From Klebsiella quasivariicola (GTDB taxonomy: Bacteria > Pseudomonadota > Gammaproteobacteria > Enterobacterales > Enterobacteriaceae): a DNA stretch of 64,000 bases. Of this stretch, positions 7,921 to 16,713 are shown one piece after another (the stretch's first letter is position 1; the number at the start of each line of letters is the position of its first letter). The notes beneath the pieces are model-generated. The model was not told the DNA's origin. It ran no database searches and saw only the letters and a list, made by a program, of their open reading frames with translations. The stretch lies in contig NZ_CP022823.1 of assembly GCF_002269255.1 (NCBI RefSeq), positions 4,650,001 through 4,714,000 of the forward strand. Direction: 5' to 3'. A program made the translations under genes and the position numbers.

Positions 7921-9285
7921 TCACGCCAGATAGTGGCTGAGGAACAGTAGCGCCAGCGAGACATTTATCGCCCCGCCGATGCGGGTGGCAATCTGCGCGA
8001 ACGGCATCAGGCTCATGCGGTTACCGGCGGTGAGGATCGCCACATCGCCGGTGCCGCCCTGCCCGCTCTGGCAACAGGAGACAATCGCCACATCGATCGG
8101 GTGCATCCCTATCTTTTTACCAACAAAGAAGCCGGTCGCCACCAGCGCAGAGACGGTACTGACGATCACCAGCAGGTTGGTGAAGGTGAAGGCGTTCACC
8201 AGCTCCTGCCACGGAGTAATCGCCACGCCGACGGCAAAGAGGATCGGATAGGTCACCGCGGTGCGGAAGAATTTATACACCATCTGCGATCCCTCCTGCA
8301 GACGTGGAGAAACCACGTTAGCCAGCTTTAACAGCACCGCGAGAAACAGCATCCCCACCGGCGCCGGCAGGCCAATCAGTTTGTGGCCAAGCATCCCCAT
8401 CATATACAGCAGCACCGCCAGCAGCGCGCCGGAGGCCAGGGTGCCGACGTCGGTTTTGCCGCTCACGCCTTCACTCTCACCAAGCGTGCGGGTTTCATGG
8501 CTGCGGTTCGGCATCAGTTGCCCTTCCCCGGTGAGATGCGGGAAGCGCTTGCCGAGCTGGTTGAGGCAGCCAGAGATGACTATCGCCGTCAGGCTGCCAA
8601 GCATCACCATCGGCAACACCCGGCCAAGGGCAACGCCCTGCTCCATATGCATCAGCGCAGCGTAACCCATCGACAGCGGTATCGCCCCTTCGCCTACGCC
8701 ACCAGCCATGATCGGCAGCACGATAAAGAAGAACACCTGGAACGGCTCCATACCCAGCAGCGTGCCGACGCCGATGCCCACCAGCATGCCAACCACTTCG
8801 CCACACAGCATCGGGAAAAAGATCTTCAGGAAACCCTGAATCAGCGTGGTGCGGTTCATGCTCATGATGCTGCCGACGATGATGCAGCAGATGTAGAGAT
8901 AGAGGATGTTGGTGGATTGATAGAATTTGGTGGTGGATTCAACCACCACGTCCGGCAGCAGACCGTAGTGGACCAGCGCGGAAGGAATAAAGGTGGCGCA
9001 GATCGCCGCCGCGCCAAGTTTCCCCAGCACCGGCAGGCGCTTACCAAACTCGCCGCAGGCGAAGCCAAAGAAAGCCAGAGTGGCCACCATCACCACGATA
9101 TCGCTCGGCAGTTTGCCGCCAAGGCAGTCGAGGGCAATCAGCCCCCCGGCCAGCAGAAACAGCGGCAGCGGGACGATGCCGACCTTCCAGTTATCCATAA
9201 TGTGCCACCAGCGCTGCTTCAGCGTGGTTTTCGGCGTATTGATCGGTTCAAGGGTTGCAGAGAATGCATTGTCTGTGGTGCTCAT
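7921..9285 (-). CDS. citW: Citrate/acetate exchanger CitW (2-hydroxycarboxylate transporter family)
   Basis: This inner-membrane carrier is known in K. pneumoniae to exchange citrate for acetate. The product is very hydrophobic and has the two family re-entrant loop motifs: GGVGEGAIPLS in the first half and SGQGGTGDVAIL near the C-terminus, corresponding to GGGNGAGAVPLS and NRGGSGDLEVL of CitS. I chose the ATG at 9285 (454 residues), which has AGGG eight bases upstream; an ATG at 9312 would give 463. A charged 30-residue cytoplasmic N-terminus precedes the first membrane segment. It is transcribed divergently from citY and followed by citX. Confidence 0.92.
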   Translation of the reverse strand: MSTTDNAFSATLEPINTPKTTLKQRWWHIMDNWKVGIVPLPLFLLAGGLIALDCLGGKLPSDIVVMVATLAFFGFACGEFGKRLPVLGKLGAAAICATFIPSALVHYGLLPDVVVESTTKFYQSTNILYLYICCIIVGSIMSMNRTTLIQGFLKIFFPMLCGEVVGMLVGIGVGTLLGMEPFQVFFFIVLPIMAGGVGEGAIPLSMGYAALMHMEQGVALGRVLPMVMLGSLTAIVISGCLNQLGKRFPHLTGEGQLMPNRSHETRTLGESEGVSGKTDVGTLASGALLAVLLYMMGMLGHKLIGLPAPVGMLFLAVLLKLANVVSPRLQEGSQMVYKFFRTAVTYPILFAVGVAITPWQELVNAFTFTNLLVIVSTVSALVATGFFVGKKIGMHPIDVAIVSCCQSGQGGTGDVAILTAGNRMSLMPFAQIATRIGGAINVSLALLFLSHYLA

Positions 9286-9382
9286 AAATTCAGCCCTGTC
9301 GTTATTATTCATTTTCAGCGTAAAGGGACAGCGGCGTCGTTAATGTGAAGCTCCCCAGATTAAAAAAGAAGTTTTAATGGTC

Positions 9383-9467
9383 ACTATGGTTTTTATGGTT
9401 TCTATTCGCCGAACCTCAAAGGAGTGATATATCTCTGATTTATTATCGTGGTTTTTATGGTTTTTAT
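9383..9467. promoter_or_regulatory. Repeated TATGGTTTTTAT motifs in the citW-citY divergent region
   Basis: The 315 bp between citW and citY hold no gene but contain two similar A/T-rich sites: TATGGTTTTTATGGTTTC at 9385-9402 and GTGGTTTTTATGGTTTTTAT at 9448-9467. They are spaced 62 bp apart, close to six helical turns. The 14-mer TTTATGGTTTTTAT (9454-9467) occurs identically at 41149-41162 between citC and citS. I infer operators for CitB/CitZ-type response regulators controlling both divergent units; the rest of the gap presumably holds the two promoters, which I cannot place. Confidence 0.55.
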
Positions 9468-9600
9468 TTCCCGCCGCGTCTGATTTCCACTACGGCCCTG
9501 CCAGCGCCTGCGCCGATGATCACAACTTTCCATTAACATTTACGTTACGTGACAGAAAAATGATAGAGTGCCGGGATGGTAAATACGCTGTTCGGGACCT

Positions 9601-11226
9601 ATGAAATTATCTTTTCAATATAAGCTGTTTATTTCGCTGGTCGCTTTTTTCTCGGTCCTCTTTATCGCGCTCGGCATTTATTATTATTTTGACGCCAGCC
9701 GCCAGCTTTATCAGGAAATGAGCGCCCGGGCCAAAATTCAGGCCGAAGAGATAGCCCTGATGCCGAATTTACGCCAGCAGGTCAGCCAGCACGATCCGCA
9801 GGCGATTCGGGCGTTTATGCAGCAAATCGCCGCCCATAGCGATGCCAGCTTCATCGTTATCGGCGACCGACAGGGGGTACATCTGTTTCACTCCGTCCAC
9901 CCGGAATGGGTTGGCACGCGGCTGGTCGGTGGCGACAACCAGGCGGTACTGGAGGGACACACCATCACCACCATTCGCAAAGGCGGCCTTGGCGTCTCGC
10001 TGCGCAGCAAAACGCCCATCGTCGATGACGAGGGGCAGGTGATCGGCATTGTTTCCGTGGGCTACCTGACCAGCTATCTTGACAGCATCACGCTGACCAA
10101 AGTGATCAATATTTTTATCGCTGCCGTCCTGCTGCTCATCGCCCTGTTTATCTTCTCCTGGTACTTTACCCGCAGCATCAAGAAGCAGATTTTTTCGCTC
10201 GAGCCACGGGAGATAGGTCTGCTGGTGCGCCAGCAAAAGGCGATGATGGAGTCGATCTTTGAAGGGGTGATCGTCATCGATCGCCAGCGGCGTATTGAGG
10301 TGATTAACCATGCCGCCCGCAGCCTGCTGGGGCTCAGCCAACCCGCCCGCCAGCTGCGAGGTCAGTCGATCGACAGCGTTATTTCACCACAGCCGTTTTT
10401 CGCCAGCGGCGACATGCTCGAGCGCGATACCCATGACGAGCTGTGCCGCTTCAACCAGTTGACCGTGCTCGCCAGCCGGGTGCGCATTATGCTGGAGAAC
10501 ACGCTGCAGGGCTGGGTGATCACCTTCCGCGATCGCAACGAAATCAATGCCCTCACCGCCCAGCTCAGCCAGGTGAAGCGCTATGTCGACAATTTGCGCA
10601 TCATGCGCCACGAGCAGCTCAACCGGATGACCACCCTCTCCGGCCTGCTGCATATGGGCCACTACGACGAAGCGATCCGCTATATTCAGGCCCAGTCGGA
10701 GCATGCCCAGGAGCTGCTGGACTTTATCTCCTCGCACTTCCAGTCGCCGACGCTGTGCGGCCTGCTGCTTGGCAAAGCCACCCGCGCCCGCGAAAAAGGC
10801 GTGGCGCTGAGCTTCGACCCGGCCTGCCGTATCGACCGTCCGTTGCCGTCGCTGATGGAATCTGAACTGATCTCCATCATTGGCAACCTGCTGGATAACG
10901 CCATCGAAGCCACGCAGCGCGCTGATCTTCCGCACGAGCCGGTGGAAGTGCTGATTCAGCTCAACGCCCGGGAACTGATTATCGAAGTGGCCGACCGCGG
11001 CGTCGGTATTCGCCACGATATTCGCGACCGCATTTTTGAACGCGGCGTCACCACCAAGACCCGTGGCGATCACGGTATTGGTTTGTATCTTATTGAACAT
11101 TATGTCACTCAGGCGGGCGGCACTATCGAAGTCGCCGATAACGCGCCGCGGGGAACGATCTTCACCCTGTTTATCCCGGCCGACGCCCCAGCCTGTCCGC
11201 AAACGGAGGCCCACGATGCATCATGA
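9601..11226 (+). CDS. citY: Sensor histidine kinase CitY (CitA/DcuS family)
   Basis: This is a membrane sensor kinase paralogous to CitA, 541 residues. In order it has a transmembrane segment (about 8-30), a periplasmic PAS-type ligand domain (about 35-165), a second transmembrane segment (about 168-189), a cytoplasmic PAS domain (about 210-320), the phosphoacceptor His337 in an RHEQLNRM box, and a catalytic domain with N box (NLLDNA, 429-434), G1 (DRGVGI) and G2 (GDHGIG). Compared with CitA, the citrate-contacting arginine and serine are His94 and Gly129, while His97, Arg135 and Lys137 are kept, so the ligand may differ. It overlaps citZ by 11 bp and is divergent from citW. Confidence 0.9.
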   Translation: MKLSFQYKLFISLVAFFSVLFIALGIYYYFDASRQLYQEMSARAKIQAEEIALMPNLRQQVSQHDPQAIRAFMQQIAAHSDASFIVIGDRQGVHLFHSVHPEWVGTRLVGGDNQAVLEGHTITTIRKGGLGVSLRSKTPIVDDEGQVIGIVSVGYLTSYLDSITLTKVINIFIAAVLLLIALFIFSWYFTRSIKKQIFSLEPREIGLLVRQQKAMMESIFEGVIVIDRQRRIEVINHAARSLLGLSQPARQLRGQSIDSVISPQPFFASGDMLERDTHDELCRFNQLTVLASRVRIMLENTLQGWVITFRDRNEINALTAQLSQVKRYVDNLRIMRHEQLNRMTTLSGLLHMGHYDEAIRYIQAQSEHAQELLDFISSHFQSPTLCGLLLGKATRAREKGVALSFDPACRIDRPLPSLMESELISIIGNLLDNAIEATQRADLPHEPVEVLIQLNARELIIEVADRGVGIRHDIRDRIFERGVTTKTRGDHGIGLYLIEHYVTQAGGTIEVADNAPRGTIFTLFIPADAPACPQTEAHDAS

Positions 11227-11914
11227 CCTGGTCGATGTGCTAATCATTGAAGATGAGAGCGAGCTGGCGCGCCTGCACGCCGAGCTTGTGCAGAAACACC
11301 CGCGTCTGCGGCTGGCAGGCATGGCGGCCTCCCTCGCCCAGGCGCGGAAGTTGCTCCACGCCACGCCGCCCCAGCTGGTGCTGCTGGATAACTATTTGCC
11401 GGACGGCAAAGGGGTAACGCTGATGACCGACCCGGCGCTGGCGACCAGCCATTGCTCGGTGATCTTTATCACCGCCGCCAGCGATATGGAAACCTGCAGC
11501 CTGGCGATCCGCAACGGCGCCTTCGACTATATCCTTAAGCCGGTGTCATGGAAGCGACTGAGCCAGTCACTGGAGCGCTTTATCCAGTTCTACGATCAGC
11601 AGCGAGAATGGAAAATCGTCGATCAGCAGAACGTCGATTCTCTCTATCAACTGCAGGCGAAGAACTATCGCGTGGACAACGGCAGCAAGGGCATTGAAGA
11701 GAAGACGCTGGCGCTGGTGCAGGGGCTATTTCGCGGTCGGGAAGCGCACTGCTTTTCCGTCGATGAAGTGGTCAGCGCCGCCGGACTCAGCAAAACCACC
11801 GCCCGCCGCTATCTCGAACACGGCGTTGAAACCGGCTTTCTGGAGGTGGAAATGCAGTACGGTAAAATCGGCCATCCACGGCGGCTGTACCGCCGCGCCC
11901 AGGCCAAAAGCTAG
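11216..11914 (+). CDS. citZ: Response regulator CitZ (CitB/DcuR family)
   Basis: This is the cognate DNA-binding regulator of CitY, 232 residues. The receiver domain spans about 1-125, with acidic residues Glu12-Asp13, phosphoacceptor Asp58 (LVLLDNYLPDG) and the conserved ILKPVSW lysine. The C-terminal helix-turn-helix contains SKTTARRYLE, identical to the corresponding helix of CitB. The frame is open from 11036 inside citY; the ATG at 11216, with ACGGAGG upstream, is the right start and overlaps the end of citY, indicating translational coupling. The likely targets are the citW and citY promoters, by position. Confidence 0.9.
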   Translation: MHHDLVDVLIIEDESELARLHAELVQKHPRLRLAGMAASLAQARKLLHATPPQLVLLDNYLPDGKGVTLMTDPALATSHCSVIFITAASDMETCSLAIRNGAFDYILKPVSWKRLSQSLERFIQFYDQQREWKIVDQQNVDSLYQLQAKNYRVDNGSKGIEEKTLALVQGLFRGREAHCFSVDEVVSAAGLSKTTARRYLEHGVETGFLEVEMQYGKIGHPRRLYRRAQAKS

Positions 11915-11915
11915 A

Positions 11916-11938
11916 GGCCCCTCGCCGAACGGGAGGGG
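11916..11938. terminator. Hairpin between convergent citZ and djlA
   Basis: GCCCCTC (11916-11922) pairs with GAGGGGC (11932-11938) immediately after the citZ stop codon and before the end of djlA. The stem is G/C-rich but lacks a T-run, so it is only a probable transcript-end structure serving one or both genes. Confidence 0.45.
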
Positions 11939-11947
11939 CGGGAAAAC

Positions 11948-12775
11948 TCAGAAGCCGCGCTGCTCTTTGATCAGTTCCCAGGCCTTCTGGATCTCCTGAG
12001 CCTTCTGTTTGGCCATCTCCATCATCTCCGGCGGCAACCCTTTCGCCACCAGCTTGTCCGGATGGTGCTCGTTCATCAGCTTACGATAGGCGCGCTTTAC
12101 CGTCGCCGCGTCATCGGTCGGTTTCACCCCCAGCACATTGCAAGCATCTTGCAGCGTTGGCCCACGCTGCGCCTGCTGCCAGCCGGCGTTACCGCCCCGC
12201 TGACCATACGATTGCTGCTGCGAACCGCCGCCAAACTGGGCGCCGCCCTGCATCATTCGCAGGAACTGATCGAACTGGGCGCGGGAGATGCCGAGCTCAT
12301 CGGCGATGACGAACAGCACTTCGCGTTCGTTAGGGTGCAATTCGCCATCGGCGAACGCCGCCTGCAGCTGAATTTCCAGAAACATCCGAATCAAATCGAA
12401 GCGGCCAAAACAGACGCTGCGCAGCTGACGCATCTTCTCGCGCAGCGGATAGTTGTCGGCCTTCCCATCGCGGAACGCCTGCTGCGCCGCCGTGCGCGAG
12501 GCGCCGTGCAGGTTCATCCGATCCATCAGCACATTGGCGACATGAATATCCGCTTCGGTGACGCGCCCCTTGGATTTGGTCAGATGCCCCATCACTTCAA
12601 AGGTGGTGGAAAAGAAGAGCGACTGGCGCTCCTGTTGATTGGCGAAGAGATTCAACCGGCGGCTGCGCGCCCGGTCAAACATATGGCCGACCAGGAAGCC
12701 GAGCACCACGCCCCAGAACCCACCGCCCATCAGCAAAGCCACTGCCACGCCAATCACTTTACCCAAATACTGCAT
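11948..12775 (-). CDS. djlA: Membrane-anchored DnaJ-like co-chaperone DjlA
   Basis: DjlA is an inner-membrane J-domain protein that stimulates DnaK and, in E. coli, activates the Rcs capsule pathway. The 275-residue product has one N-terminal glycine-rich membrane segment (about 5-31) of the type that dimerises, a TerB-like central domain, a Q/G-rich linker (about 180-205) and a C-terminal J domain with the HPD tripeptide (NEHHPDKL). It is divergent from lptD across a 243-bp gap and convergent with citZ. In a heavily capsulated genus its link with Rcs is of interest; that is inference. Confidence 0.95.
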   Translation of the reverse strand: MQYLGKVIGVAVALLMGGGFWGVVLGFLVGHMFDRARSRRLNLFANQQERQSLFFSTTFEVMGHLTKSKGRVTEADIHVANVLMDRMNLHGASRTAAQQAFRDGKADNYPLREKMRQLRSVCFGRFDLIRMFLEIQLQAAFADGELHPNEREVLFVIADELGISRAQFDQFLRMMQGGAQFGGGSQQQSYGQRGGNAGWQQAQRGPTLQDACNVLGVKPTDDAATVKRAYRKLMNEHHPDKLVAKGLPPEMMEMAKQKAQEIQKAWELIKEQRGF

Positions 12776-13018
12776 AGACTCCCCAACTGTTTGTCGCCGT
12801 TAAGCTCGAATATGACCGCACGTTAACCGGCACTCGCGCCTCGGTCAATTGTGGGACATAGCCTATAATTTGCTTTATCATACTCGTCATTCAACAGGGT
12901 GCCTAACGCTCGGGCCCGAAACGGGCAGGATTAACACTAGCGTGATAAAGTTGAGTAAGTTAGGCTCTGACCGTTTGCAAGCCGCTGCCACAAGATGATG
13001 GAACAATAAATACAACGT

Positions 13019-15367
13019 ATGAAAAAACGTATTCCCAGCCTCCTGGCTACGATGATTGCCAGCGCCTTGTATAGCCAACAAGGCCTCGCTGCCGATCTCG
13101 CAACGCAATGTATGCTTGGCGTGCCAAGCTTTGATCGTCCGCTCGTGGAAGGGCGGCCTGGCGATCTGCCGGTGACGATTAACGCCGATCATGCGAAGGG
13201 CAACTACCCGGATAATGCCGTCTTCACTGGCAACGTCGATATTAACCAGGGGAATAGCCGTCTACGAGCCGACGAAGTTCAGTTGCATCAGCAGCAGGCC
13301 GCAGGCCAGGCGCAACCGGTGCGAACGGTGGATGCGTTGGGCAACGTCCATTACGACGATAACCAGGTGATCCTCAAAGGGCCAAAAGCCTGGTCGAATC
13401 TGAACACCAAAGACACCAACGTCTGGCAGGGTGATTATCAAATGGTCGGCCGCCAGGGACGCGGTACCGCGGACCTGATGAAACAGCGCGGCGAAAATCG
13501 CTATACCATTCTGGAAAACGGCAGCTTTACCTCCTGTCTGCCGGGCTCCGACACCTGGAGCGTCGTGGGCAGCGAAGTCATCCACGACCGTGAGGAACAG
13601 GTCGCCGAGATCTGGAACGCCCGCTTTAAGCTTGGCTCCGTGCCAATCTTCTACAGTCCCTACCTGCAGCTGCCGGTGGGCGATAAGCGTCGTTCTGGCT
13701 TCCTGATCCCGAACGCCAAATACAGCACCAAAAACGGTGTGGAATTCTCCCTGCCGTACTACTGGAATATCGCGCCGAACTTCGATGCCACTATCACCCC
13801 GCACTATATGAACAAACGCGGCGGTGTGATGTGGGAAAACGAATTCCGCTACCTGACCCATCTCGGCAGCGGCTTAACCGAATTCGACTACCTGCCGTCG
13901 GATAAAGTCTATGAAGACGACCACTCCAAAGACAGCAACAGCCGCCGCTGGTTGTTCTACTGGAACCACTCCGGGGTTATCGATCAGGTCTGGCGTCTGA
14001 ACGCTGACTACACCAAGGTTAGCGATCCTGACTACTTCAGCGATTTCAGCTCGAAATATGGCTCCAGTACTGACGGCTACGCCACACAGAAGTTCAGCGC
14101 CGGTTACGTCAATCAGAACTTTGACGCCACGGTCTCAACCAAGCAGTTCCAGGTCTTTGACCGGGAATCGAGCAACTCCTACTCGGCTCAGCCGCAGCTG
14201 GACGTCAACTATTACCAGAATGATGTCGGACCGTTCGATACCCATCTGTACGGTCAGGTTGCCCATTTTGTTAACTCGAATAACAACATGCCAGAAGCCA
14301 CCCGCGTTCACTTCGAACCGACGATCAACCTGCCGCTGTCCAACGGCTGGGGTAGCCTGAATACTGAAGCCAAGCTGCTGGCGACCCACTACCAGCAGAG
14401 CAACCTCGATAAGTACAATGCGGCCAACGGCACCGACTATAAAGAGTCCGTCAGCCGCGTGATGCCGCAGTTTAAAGTCGACGGTAAAATGGTCTTTGAA
14501 CGCGACCTGCAGGAGGGATTCACCCAAACGCTGGAACCGCGTATGCAGTATCTCTACGTACCGTACCGCGATCAGAGTGAAATCGGCAGCTACGACTCTA
14601 CGCTGTTACAGTCAGACTATAGCGGTCTGTTCCGCGACCGCACCTACAGTGGTCTGGACCGCATTGCGTCGGCCAACCAGCTCTCCACCGGGATCACCTC
14701 CCGCGTGTATGATGCCGCCGCCGTGGAACGTTTTAATATTTCCGTTGGTCAAATCTACTATTTCACCGAGTCACGCACCGGTGATGACAACATCAACTGG
14801 GAGAACAACGACACCACGGGTTCACTGGTCTGGGCTGGCGATACTTACTGGCGCATTACCGATGACTGGGGCTTGCGCGGGGGGATCCAGTACGATACGC
14901 GTCTGGATAACGTCGCCACCGGTAACGGCACCATTGAATACCGTCGGGATGAGAACCGCTTAGTCCAGCTTAACTATCGTTACGCCAGCCCGGAATATAT
15001 TCAGGCCACACTGCCATCGTATTCCACGGCTGAACAATACAAACAGGGTATTTCGCAGGTGGGGATGACCGCCAGCTGGCCGATCGTCGATCGCTGGTCC
15101 GTGGTCGGGGCATACTACTACGATACCAATACCCGGAAAGCAGCAAACCAGATGTTAGGTGTCCAGTATAACTCCTGCTGCTACGCCATCCGTCTTGGCT
15201 ACGAACGTAAAGTCAACGGCTGGGATAGCAACAACAACGGCGGCGAGAGCAAATACGATAACACCTTCGGAATCAATATCGAATTGCGCGGTCTGAGCTC
15301 TAACTACGGCCTCGGCACCCAGCAGATGCTGCGTTCGAACATTTTACCGTACCAGAGCTCCCTGTGA
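13019..15367 (+). CDS. lptD: LPS-assembly outer-membrane protein LptD
   Basis: LptD (Imp/OstA) is the outer-membrane barrel that, with LptE, inserts lipopolysaccharide into the outer leaflet. The 782 residues include a signal peptide cleaved after about residue 24, a periplasmic beta-jellyroll domain (OstA) and a C-terminal barrel. The cysteines of the essential disulfide rearrangement are present: Cys31, a second in SFTSCLPGS near 173, and an adjacent pair in NSCCYAIRL near the C-terminus. It starts the lptD-surA-pdxA-rsmA-apaG-apaH run, and surA follows after 54 bp; SurA is the chaperone needed for LptD folding. The 243-bp upstream gap presumably holds its promoter. Confidence 0.97.
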   Translation: MKKRIPSLLATMIASALYSQQGLAADLATQCMLGVPSFDRPLVEGRPGDLPVTINADHAKGNYPDNAVFTGNVDINQGNSRLRADEVQLHQQQAAGQAQPVRTVDALGNVHYDDNQVILKGPKAWSNLNTKDTNVWQGDYQMVGRQGRGTADLMKQRGENRYTILENGSFTSCLPGSDTWSVVGSEVIHDREEQVAEIWNARFKLGSVPIFYSPYLQLPVGDKRRSGFLIPNAKYSTKNGVEFSLPYYWNIAPNFDATITPHYMNKRGGVMWENEFRYLTHLGSGLTEFDYLPSDKVYEDDHSKDSNSRRWLFYWNHSGVIDQVWRLNADYTKVSDPDYFSDFSSKYGSSTDGYATQKFSAGYVNQNFDATVSTKQFQVFDRESSNSYSAQPQLDVNYYQNDVGPFDTHLYGQVAHFVNSNNNMPEATRVHFEPTINLPLSNGWGSLNTEAKLLATHYQQSNLDKYNAANGTDYKESVSRVMPQFKVDGKMVFERDLQEGFTQTLEPRMQYLYVPYRDQSEIGSYDSTLLQSDYSGLFRDRTYSGLDRIASANQLSTGITSRVYDAAAVERFNISVGQIYYFTESRTGDDNINWENNDTTGSLVWAGDTYWRITDDWGLRGGIQYDTRLDNVATGNGTIEYRRDENRLVQLNYRYASPEYIQATLPSYSTAEQYKQGISQVGMTASWPIVDRWSVVGAYYYDTNTRKAANQMLGVQYNSCCYAIRLGYERKVNGWDSNNNGGESKYDNTFGINIELRGLSSNYGLGTQQMLRSNILPYQSSL

Positions 15368-15421
15368 TGCGGCTGGTTTACAACATCATCCGCATTTGCG
15401 GTTAATCGAAATGGAAAAAGT

Positions 15422-16708
15422 ATGAAGAACTGGAAAACGCTGCTTCTCGGTATCGCCATGATCGCGAATACCAGTTTCGCTGCCCCCCAGGTGGTCGATA
15501 AAGTAGCGGCCGTCGTCAATAATGGCGTCGTGCTGGAAAGCGACGTCGATGGTTTGATGCAATCGGTTAAGCTCAACGCTGGCCAGGCTGGCCAACAGTT
15601 GCCGGATGACGCCACCCTGCGCCATCAAATCCTCGAAAGACTGATCATGGACCAGATCGTATTACAGATGGGGCAGAAGATGGGCGTGAAGGTCTCTGAC
15701 GACCAGCTCGACCAGGCTATCGCCAACATCGCTAAACAAAACAATATGACCATGGATCAGATGCGCAGCCGTCTGGCCTATGAAGGCATCAACTATAACA
15801 CCTACCGTAACCAGATCCGTAAAGAGATGCTGATTTCGGAAGTGCGTAACAATGAAGTGCGTCGTCGCATCACCGTGCTGCCACAGGAAGTGGAAGCGCT
15901 GGCGAAACAGATCGGCGACCAGAACGATGCCAGCACCGAGCTCAACCTGAGCCACATCCTGATCCCGCTGCCGGAAAACCCGACCTCTGACGAAGTCGCC
16001 GCAGCCCAGGAGCAAGCAAACTCCATCGTTGAGCAGGCGCGTAGCGGTGCGAACTTCGGCAAACTGGCTATCACCTACTCCGCTGACCAACAGGCGCTGA
16101 AGGGCGGCCAGATGGGCTGGGGCCGTATCCAGGAGCTGCCGGGTATTTTCGCTCAGGCGTTAAGCACGGCGAAGAAAGGGGATATCGTCGGTCCGATTCG
16201 TTCCGGCGTTGGCTTCCACATTCTGAAAGTGAACGACTTGCGCGGTGGTACCCAGAATATCTCCGTCACCGAAGTTCACGCCCGTCATATTCTGCTTAAG
16301 CCGTCACCGATCATGAACGATGCCCAGGCTCAGGCTAAGCTGGAACAGATCGCCGCCGAGATTAAGAGCGGGAAAATCACGTTTGCTCAAGCGGCGAAAA
16401 CCTATTCTGAAGATCCGGGCTCGGCAAACCAGGGCGGTGATTTAGGCTGGGCCACTCCAGACATCTTCGACCCGGCATTCCGCGATGCGCTGATGCGTCT
16501 GAACAAAGGGCAGACCAGCGGACCGGTGCACTCCTCCTTTGGCTGGCATCTGATCGAACTGCTGGATAGCCGTCAGGTTGACAGAACGGATGCCGCGCAG
16601 AAAGATCGTGCTTACCGCATGCTGATGAACCGCAAATTCTCTGAAGAAGCGGCAACCTGGATGCAGGAACAGCGCGCCAGTGCGTACGTTAAAATTCTGA
16701 GCAACTAA
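15422..16708 (+). CDS. surA: Periplasmic chaperone and peptidyl-prolyl isomerase SurA
   Basis: SurA escorts unfolded outer-membrane proteins, including LptD, to the Bam complex. The 428-residue product has a signal peptide ending at about residue 20 (NTSFA before APQVVDK), an N-terminal chaperone domain, and two parvulin domains, each with a glycine-rich core (about 170-270 with GGQMGWG, about 280-380 with GGDLGW), then a short C-terminal helix. Length and architecture are standard. It lies 54 bp after lptD and 5 bp before pdxA. Confidence 0.97.
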   Translation: MKNWKTLLLGIAMIANTSFAAPQVVDKVAAVVNNGVVLESDVDGLMQSVKLNAGQAGQQLPDDATLRHQILERLIMDQIVLQMGQKMGVKVSDDQLDQAIANIAKQNNMTMDQMRSRLAYEGINYNTYRNQIRKEMLISEVRNNEVRRRITVLPQEVEALAKQIGDQNDASTELNLSHILIPLPENPTSDEVAAAQEQANSIVEQARSGANFGKLAITYSADQQALKGGQMGWGRIQELPGIFAQALSTAKKGDIVGPIRSGVGFHILKVNDLRGGTQNISVTEVHARHILLKPSPIMNDAQAQAKLEQIAAEIKSGKITFAQAAKTYSEDPGSANQGGDLGWATPDIFDPAFRDALMRLNKGQTSGPVHSSFGWHLIELLDSRQVDRTDAAQKDRAYRMLMNRKFSEEAATWMQEQRASAYVKILSN

Positions 16709-16713
16709 TATCG

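Noticed and set aside
8383..9348. A 321-codon frame antisense to citW
   Set aside because: It is His/Gln rich, typical of the reverse strand of a membrane protein gene; citW is intact on the other strand.
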